Position numbers and translations under genes: made by a program. From NCBI GenBank assembly GCA_036346375.1, contig CM070511.1, positions 14,136,001 to 14,200,000 on the forward strand: a DNA stretch of 64,000 nt, read 5' to 3'. Numbering within the stretch: position 1 is the stretch's first letter; the number at the start of each line of letters is the position of its first letter. Under the pieces are notes generated by a model. The model ran no database searches, was not told where the DNA came from, and worked only from the letters and a program-made list of their open reading frames with translations. Shown here piece after piece: positions 58,339 through 64,000 of the stretch. Source of the stretch: Guadua angustifolia. Lineage: Eukaryota; Streptophyta; Magnoliopsida; Poales; Poaceae.

Positions 58339-58997
58339 GGCCTGTATTAACTGAGTCTAAGTAGCCAAAAACTCTCTGAAATTCTGCACATCTATTTGTA
58401 GTGATGGTTGAAGAACTGATCCATCCTTAGAGTTTCCACTAAGTTGATTTCCACCCCACTGGCTCCATTGCTATCACTAATCTGAACCATCTGCTTGATT
58501 ACCTCAAAGGGGTTAGGGAGGAGAGAAATAGCATAGGTAAGAAGCAAGAATCCTAACACAGGGGAGATAGGTTTAACCCAATAACTTAAGCAATCAATAT
58601 TAATAACTTAGTATGGTTGCTTATATAAGCCTAAAAGCTTTGCAACACATACTGCACACTCAGCAATCAAGGAGAACCAATTCAATCTAAGCACACAAAA
58701 CTACCGTCTACATGGGCGACACTCCTATCTTAGGAAACGCGACTCCCACACATGAGTCTCAATTGGCTACTTGAAGCACTGAGTCTTCTAGCTCTTGAAA
58801 CGCTTCATCTTTATGGTAGCAGCAGGCACTCGATGCCATCTCCTAAAGTGTGGTATATCATTTTTTACTTAAGATAACTCAGGTAAGATTTTAAGTCAAT
58901 TCAGCAGAGGTAAGGGAAAGAAACCTCAGCAGGGGAAAAGAAAGACTTTTTGGTAAGGATAGAAATAGAAGAATGAGATAAGTCAAGAACACACCTT
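58339..58997 (-). other. 5' untranslated region of the chromovirus
   Basis: Between the 5' LTR and gag. The expected primer-binding site next to the LTR (from 58997 downward: AAGGTGTGTTCTTGAC) does not match a tRNA end that I recognise, and the LTR's terminal dinucleotide here is mutated (TA for the expected CA complement). No gene. Confidence 0.5.
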
Positions 58998-61900
58998 TAT
59001 CGGGACCCGAATATGCAAATCCGGACCCTCTGTGTATACTGCACTAGTCCAGGATCACGCTAGTGCACACAGGCTCAACATTAGTGAATATTACAATCAT
59101 ACATAGCGGAAATAAGATAAAAGACATAATATAGTAGATATTACTAGTTGAATGACCTTATGGTCAACTTACTTAACAATGCCTCACAAGTCTGAACAAC
59201 AAATTGAACTGCAGCGGAAATGAAGACGTAGATAACCCCTCAGTATACCACAGGCAACTGACAAGGCTCGCACCGTAAACATTCGTCCCTTCATGGTACA
59301 CCTTCTTCAGCACTGGTGATGTTGTAGGCAAGGGTGAGTACATAAAGCACTCAACAAGTTGTGCACAGAATGCAATTCCAACATAACTATATGCAAGGCT
59401 TATTCCAAAGGAATGGCTAACAGTGGCTATTTTGCAAATAAGCAGCATTTATGAACAAGTACAATATATAGATTGAAAAGACAATAAAAACAAATAACAA
59501 TAATAGATAGATTCAGCATTTCTCAAGTAAACCAAGTTTCCAATCCTAAGTCAAGATTCAACCTCACCTGGCAACCTGCCATCCATCCCAAATTTTCATT
59601 TTTCAAAAGTCTAAACCCTTGACTGTAATCCCCGAGCATTGCTCAATACCGTGAGCACGGCTATCCGAATAGTTTGTACACTCTGCAGAGGTTATGCACT
59701 TTACCCACACGACATGATCATCTTTTGCTGCCACGCGATTAACACACTTCCTTTGGTGTGTCGGCGAAGAGATCATGACAAAGCCTTTACAATGCTCTGT
59801 CTTAACTCGGTACCACCAACTAAGGTTTCAACACTGGTGGGACTGGTTACCACATCTAGGGCCCCCCTCTTGCGCCATCTGGGTTCATTAAAAAGGATGA
59901 ACCACTCCACCACTGGTAGTACCAAGACTAAGACATTACAAATTAGTCAGCTAGGCTGCCCCATATCAGACATGTGGTTGCATGATTGACTTAGGTCAAA
60001 GGCTCGCAAGGTGTCCTTAGGGTTGATCAAAGCAAGACATACACATACCCTCTGCCCATGGGGCCCACCCAGGCATACTTGCCGTTACCACTTGCTCCGA
60101 TCTAAAATCATAACCACCCCAGTTGATTACCAAGCACCACGTGCCATCAACAATTCAATATCGTTGCGTGACGTCCATTGCCACAACAACTCAATCTCAT
60201 CGTGTGACCACACATGACACACAAATTCATAACATTGTTCCATATTCCATTAGTCAAGATTATTTTTCAATGATTCAAGTACATGTGATGACGTGGCATG
60301 GCTAAGCACACTATTACGTTCTAACCATCCCATGTTGATTTATTATTAACCAACTATAGTGAACCAATCTAGGGTGACAAGTGGATCATGGCATACAATG
60401 GACATGGTAGGGTGTAATTCAAAGGGTACGTTAGCTAATCCCAAACTTAGGTTGAAATCATTTATACACATAAAATAACATGCAATAAAGTAAATCAAAA
60501 TAGCAATTTTGCAAACATGGGTGCAACATGATCAAAGCACAACTTGCCTTGGTTAAGTTCCTGGTCTTGATCTGAAGATTGCTCTTGAGTTGCTAATTCC
60601 TCCTCCGAAGCCTCGCACAATTCAACGTCTACGCGAATCGAGAAGAATAGCAAATAAATACCAAAACCAGAGAACAAACAAATTCTAAAAATCCAAAAAA
60701 AATCACCATTAGATAGATATCAATTTTACAAATTTTTAGGAATTTGAATCACCTCAATCGGAGTTCGTATGAGGAAGAACGAGCCCTCGGAAAATTCAAA
60801 TTCCTGAAAATCCCTAAAATTGGAAAATCAAAATATTCCGAATTATTTTTAAAAAGGAAAATCCGAATTATGGCATCAGCTGACGTTAGCACTGCGCTGA
60901 TCTGGTACGGCTAACACGTGGTGCAATCCACGCTGTCCCTAACCGATCCAATGGCAGTTATTTAATCCATGACGTGGCTGAGTGATAACCACCTGATCTA
61001 AATCGATCGGTGGAACCTTACCTGAGTGCTTTACTATTCATCCAGCTACGCGGCTCAATCCGAGGCGTTCACTGGAAATCCTACGGTTGACACCTTCCCG
61101 AGCGGTGCACTGTGGACTTAATTGACGTGGCCTAATCGTAGCCTCTCATCTAAGATCAAACGGTGGTCACTTACCCGTGCGATACGCTGTTTAATCCCGT
61201 GACGTGGCTCGACCTGGTGTGTGCGATACGATCCAACGGTTCACGAAGCTCGATCCCGGCGATGACGAAGCGGCAGCGCGGCTCCACCGGACTCGAAGAC
61301 GACGACCACGGATACGGCGCTTTGGTGGGACTCCGGCGATGTGGAGTGGCGGAATCAATGCGGCTTGGCGAGATGGACTTGAATCCGACTTCGGCGCGGC
61401 TGAAGAGGTTCCAGGCGATGGCAAAACTCGGCGCAACGTCCTTCGGTACTCCGGCGAGGTCTCGTGAGCTTCACGATGCTCCTCCGGCGTTGGTGCTTGG
61501 GCGAATAGATGCGGCAACTCACGAGGAAACTCGAGGGTCGGGTTGGCTCCTTAAATAGCCCTCGGCGTGCGCGCAAACTTGGAAAATTCCACGGACACGG
61601 CGGCGGCGGCGCGCGTGAGCTGGACTCCGAGTCCTTCACGGAGACGACGACTGGCAGCCCTTAGATGGAAATCAGACGGTCACGAAGAAACCTAACGCGG
61701 CACGATCTCGTCCGCTTACCAAATCCAACGGCTCGGATGAGGTAATTTTCCAAAACGGTATGGCTGATTGTCAACTGCACAATGCTAATCCCACGGCTCT
61801 GAAGCGCTAGGGTTTCATGACTTACGCGCTTTGATAAAGGCCCTCGGATGACGATCCGACGGTCGGCATTGGATTCGGAGGAGTGGCTGCTTGTTGGGCG

Positions 61901-62272
61901 AATGGACGGAATTGGCGCCGCATGAATGGGCTTCGCCCATTCTCGTTCCTAGCGACTTTTCGTGGTTTTACCAATAAAATAATTTGAGAAATTACTTTGA
62001 TTTATTTGAAGCAATAAAAATACTAGAAAAATTCCAAGAAAAATCTCAAAAATACTTTGAGACATTCTGGACTTAAATAAAATATTTTTGGCAAAACTTT
62101 AGTTTAAACTTTTCTATTTATAATTAATTCTTGACAAAATCAATATACTTTAATTTAAAATAATTCCAATAAATCTCAGAAAATCCAAATAAATCCAGAA
62201 AATTCATAAGAAGCACAATTTGAAATAAAACAAAATTAACTTAATAAAAAGCCAAAAATTTGGGATGTTACA
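58998..62272 (-). repeat. 5' LTR of the chromovirus (3.28 kb, complete)
   Basis: On the - strand it starts TGTAACATCCCAAATTTTTG and ends CATATTCGGGTCCCGATA. A GC-rich promoter block lies at about 61180-61720 with a TATA-like CTATTTAAGG (- strand, near 61544-61554). This section is missing from the other LTR. Open frames here (for example 61163-61558) are non-coding by-products. Confidence 0.9.
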
Positions 62273-62524
62273 GGCATGCAAGACTGGAACTATATACATG
62301 GTGGCTGCTTTGAGTTAACCCTTGAAATTAGTGACGTAAAATGGCCAAAAGCAGCTGAGGTACTTTTGCATCTTGATATATGCTTCTGCTCTTGCTGTTG
62401 TAGACCACTTGATAATTTTGTTTTGTTTTGTTTTGTTGTTTATTCTAATCTTTTGCTATAGCTTGTTGTCATATGGGAACACAATAAGATGAGTATGCTC
62501 AATCTTGTTGCAAGCGTTGTAAAG
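62273..62524 (+). pseudogene. SOL1: SOL1-like carboxypeptidase, exons after the retrotransposon
   Basis: Directly continues the exon broken at 45203. After one GGCAT copy the frame reads MQDWNYIHGGCFELTLEISD and VKWPKAAE to the donor at 62360. The next exon, 62462-62524, encodes LVVIWEHNKMSMLNLVASVV K. The catalytic Glu of M14 enzymes lies in the FELTLE motif and is preserved. The C-terminal transthyretin-like domain and anchor expected in the family do not follow; a different gene's exon appears instead. Confidence 0.88.
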
Positions 62525-62933
62525 GTACGTGCATTCAAATTTGTATGGTTATGCACTGAAAAGGGTTAAGTATTGTACTACTTGAAATCAAAATGATGCC
62601 AGTTGGTCTGTGGGTTGAGGCATAGGTTCTTCAATTTCCATATCTAATACTGATTCTAGTTTTCTAAAGTATCCAAGTATCAGAGCTACCTATAATTGAA
62701 AATCCCTTCTAGGTCAGATTTTTGAAAAGCAAGCTGGTTCAGGGTACTGCTTTTTGACTAGTCACTCTAAGTTATGAACAAGTGCGATCAATTTATGTAA
62801 TTAATATTAATTTGAGTGTCATGCTGTCATGTTACATTTACTCTGCTTAAATGTTGTGTTTTTGTTTACAGAATTTCAGCAATTGTTTTGCTTCTATAAC
62901 CTATCTGTTGTGCACAATTATCACATTACTCAC

Positions 62934-63074
62934 CAAGCTTTGTCTCTTGATGAAGCGTTAGGGAGAGTACGTGCTTTTGCTGATGATGGAGCAGATGTTC
63001 TATTTATTGATGCCCTTTCTTCAAGAGAAGAGATGAAGGCGTTTTGTGTGGTTTCACCTGGAGTTCCAAAAATG
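62934..63074 (+). pseudogene. PEP-mutase/isocitrate-lyase-family fragment
   Basis: A single exon encodes QALSLDEALGRVRAFADDGA, DVLFIDALSSREEMKAFC and VSPGVPKM, ending at a GT donor (63075). It resembles the middle of plant chloroplast carboxyvinyl-carboxyphosphonate phosphorylmutase-like proteins (PEP mutase / ICL superfamily). The metal-binding N-terminal part and the rest of the barrel are absent. The join to the carboxypeptidase exons is a chimera made inside the transposon. Confidence 0.8.
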
Positions 63075-63177
63075 GTTAGATCTACTCTATGCAGTACTGG
63101 TTTTCCAAATTATTTGTAATGGACATAAGGCCATGAAAGAGTTATGTCTTAATCATACTATGTGCTTCTTTCCGCAG

Positions 63178-63236
63178 TTGGTGATCAGGATGTAGGTGAA
63201 TTTATCATCCCTGTTCCTTTTGTGAAGCAGATCAAG
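63178..63236 (+). other. Exon-like segment of unknown origin
   Basis: Between a TCCGCAG acceptor and a GTAC donor lies an open stretch, DQDVGEFIIPVPFVKQIK. A further short one may be near 63456-63479 (RAWLALLE). I do not recognise them. They may come from a third captured gene or from the PEP-mutase-like source. Confidence 0.35.
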
Positions 63237-63520
63237 GTACAAAGTCCTAAAAATTTATTCACATCAGTTCTGTTGAAAACCAAATTCAGAACTTGTGTCA
63301 ATAATCGTAGAGGCTAGGTTATTCTTGTTCTTGTGTCAATAATCGTTTGTACCTTGGTCTGTGATTATTTTCTTCGGTACAGATACATAGTTAGATTATT
63401 TTCTGTATACTATTGTCTGTGTTTATTTTCTGTACACTATTTTCATTATGCTCAGAGGGCATGGCTAGCGCTGCTTGAGGTTAGCCACAAATGCCAGTTT
63501 TTTATTTTTGTGTGTGGGAT

Positions 63521-63954
63521 TATCAGTGGCGATTTTTGGCTAGAACCGACACTGATACACTGATACTAGGCATATCAGTGGCGGGTTTAGATACAACCGC
63601 CACTGATAATTGTATCAGTGGCGGTTCTACACAAACACCGCCACTAATAGTCCTAGTATCAGTGGCGGTTTTTGGTTAGAACCGCTACTAATATTCGGGT
63701 ATGAGTGGCGGTTCGAGCAAAAAACTGCCACTGATACTTGGACTATTAGTGGCGGTTTTGGCTCGAACCGCCACTGATACCCGAATATCAGTGGCGGTTC
63801 TAGCCAAAAACCGCCACTGATAATGTTATCTGTGGCGATTCTAGAACCGCCACCGATAATCCTCGATTATCAGTGGCACTAAATTTGTGGTGGTTCAAAA
63901 ACCGCCACTGATAACAGTTATGAACCGCCACTGATAAGCTTTTTCAAGGTAGTG
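63521..63954. repeat. 3' subterminal array and terminus of element B
   Basis: About ten inverted units TATCAGTGGCGGTTCTAGCC / AACCGCCACTGATA, more regular than at the 5' end. Adjacent units form larger palindromes (for example near 63690-63830). They end in AAGCTTTTTCAAGGTAGTG at 63954, followed by ATG. Confidence 0.9.
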
Positions 63955-64000
63955 ATGATTGGCACGCCCTGTAATTTGCCGATATATTATATCGATCTGT
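63955..64000. other. DNA flanking element B
   Basis: Starts with the ATG target duplication. Too short to interpret. Confidence 0.5.

Larger units (their letters stand above)
45204..62272 (-). mobile_element. Ty3/gypsy chromovirus, 17 kb with two nested CACTA elements
   Basis: Flanked by GGCAT at 45199-45203 and 62273-62277, a 5-bp target duplication inside a carboxypeptidase exon. On the - strand the order is 5' LTR (62272-58998), gag, RT, RNase H, integrase, chromodomain, polypurine tract and 3' LTR (48238-45204). The chromodomain and LTR ends place it with the Tekay/Del-like chromoviruses. Without elements D and E it is about 9.3 kb, plus 2.2 kb lost from the 3' LTR. The coding parts carry many stops, so it is not autonomous. 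Confidence 0.93.
19722..63954 (+). mobile_element. CACTA element B, 44 kb with nested insertions
   Basis: The left end is CACTACTACAAAATAGC at 19722, preceded by ATG. The right end, reading inward on the - strand, is CACTACCTTGAAAAAGC ending at 63954, followed by ATG, giving a 3-bp target duplication. Both ends have arrays of GTGGCGGTT/AACCGCCAC inverted repeats. All genes between the nested insertions read in + orientation: transposase, DUF8039/Ulp1-type gene, then captured host exons. Removing element C, the partial chromovirus and the 17-kb chromovirus leaves about 12 kb, a usual size for an autonomous-type CACTA element. The two termini agree only in part after CACTAC, so the pairing rests on TSD, repeats and gene order together. 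Confidence 0.72.

Noticed and set aside
61163..61640. Protein-coding gene of 131 codons
   Set aside because: It lies within the promoter part of the chromovirus 5' LTR; opposing frames are equally open.
44009..62524. An intact host carboxypeptidase gene merely interrupted by a retrotransposon
   Set aside because: First and last exons are missing, there are stops before the insertion, the next exon is from another gene, and the fragment lies between the genes and the end of CACTA element B.

Overview
This window looks like nuclear heterochromatic DNA from a grass, probably Oryza or a close relative. The species is inferred only from the transposon families and their characteristic termini, not proven. 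It holds no intact host gene. Almost every base pair that can be interpreted belongs to nested transposable elements or to fragments of host genes carried or broken by them. Layout, left to right. 1-790: AT-rich DNA with a duplicated 90-bp segment. 791-6450: a decayed CACTA (En/Spm) element on the + strand, with a broken TNP2-type transposase gene, a 5-copy 95-bp tandem repeat, a tRNA-like remnant, and the repeat-rich promoter and leader of its second gene. 6451-10883: a Helitron-like element carrying fragments of a DHHC palmitoyltransferase gene and an hAT-related gene, with a 276-bp Helitron-like unit at its 3' end. 10884-12480: AT-rich DNA with minisatellites and a 301-bp near-perfect palindrome. 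About 12488-18427: CACTA element A on the - strand, with a broken TNP2 gene, a G-box-rich tandem array and an LTR fragment. 18428-19721: spacer. 19722-63954: CACTA element B on the + strand, with 3-bp flanking repeats ATG/ATG, stretched to 44 kb by later insertions. Element B holds most of the window. Its transposase leader intron is invaded by a 9.1-kb CACTA element C (20591-29713, repeats GTT/GTT). Its TNP2 gene is split by a truncated chromovirus (30367-36419) and has lost about 1.8 kb. Its second gene (38131-43462) encodes a DUF8039-like region and a Ulp1-type cysteine protease. Downstream, B carries exons of a SOL1-like M14 carboxypeptidase pseudogene and a piece of a PEP-mutase-family gene. 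A carboxypeptidase exon is cut by a 17-kb Ty3/gypsy chromovirus on the - strand (45204-62272, 5-bp repeat GGCAT), which itself contains CACTA elements D (45521-47500, GGT) and E (49946-55736, TGG). How it fits together: the CACTA genes encode a transposase (TNP2) and accessory proteins. The terminal inverted-repeat arrays are the expected binding sites for such proteins, and arrays of the same kind also sit at the promoter of the second gene. The nesting gives a relative order of insertion: B first, then C and the two chromoviruses, then D and E. Coding sequences are mostly broken by stops and frameshifts. The best preserved are the exons of the second genes of elements C and B.
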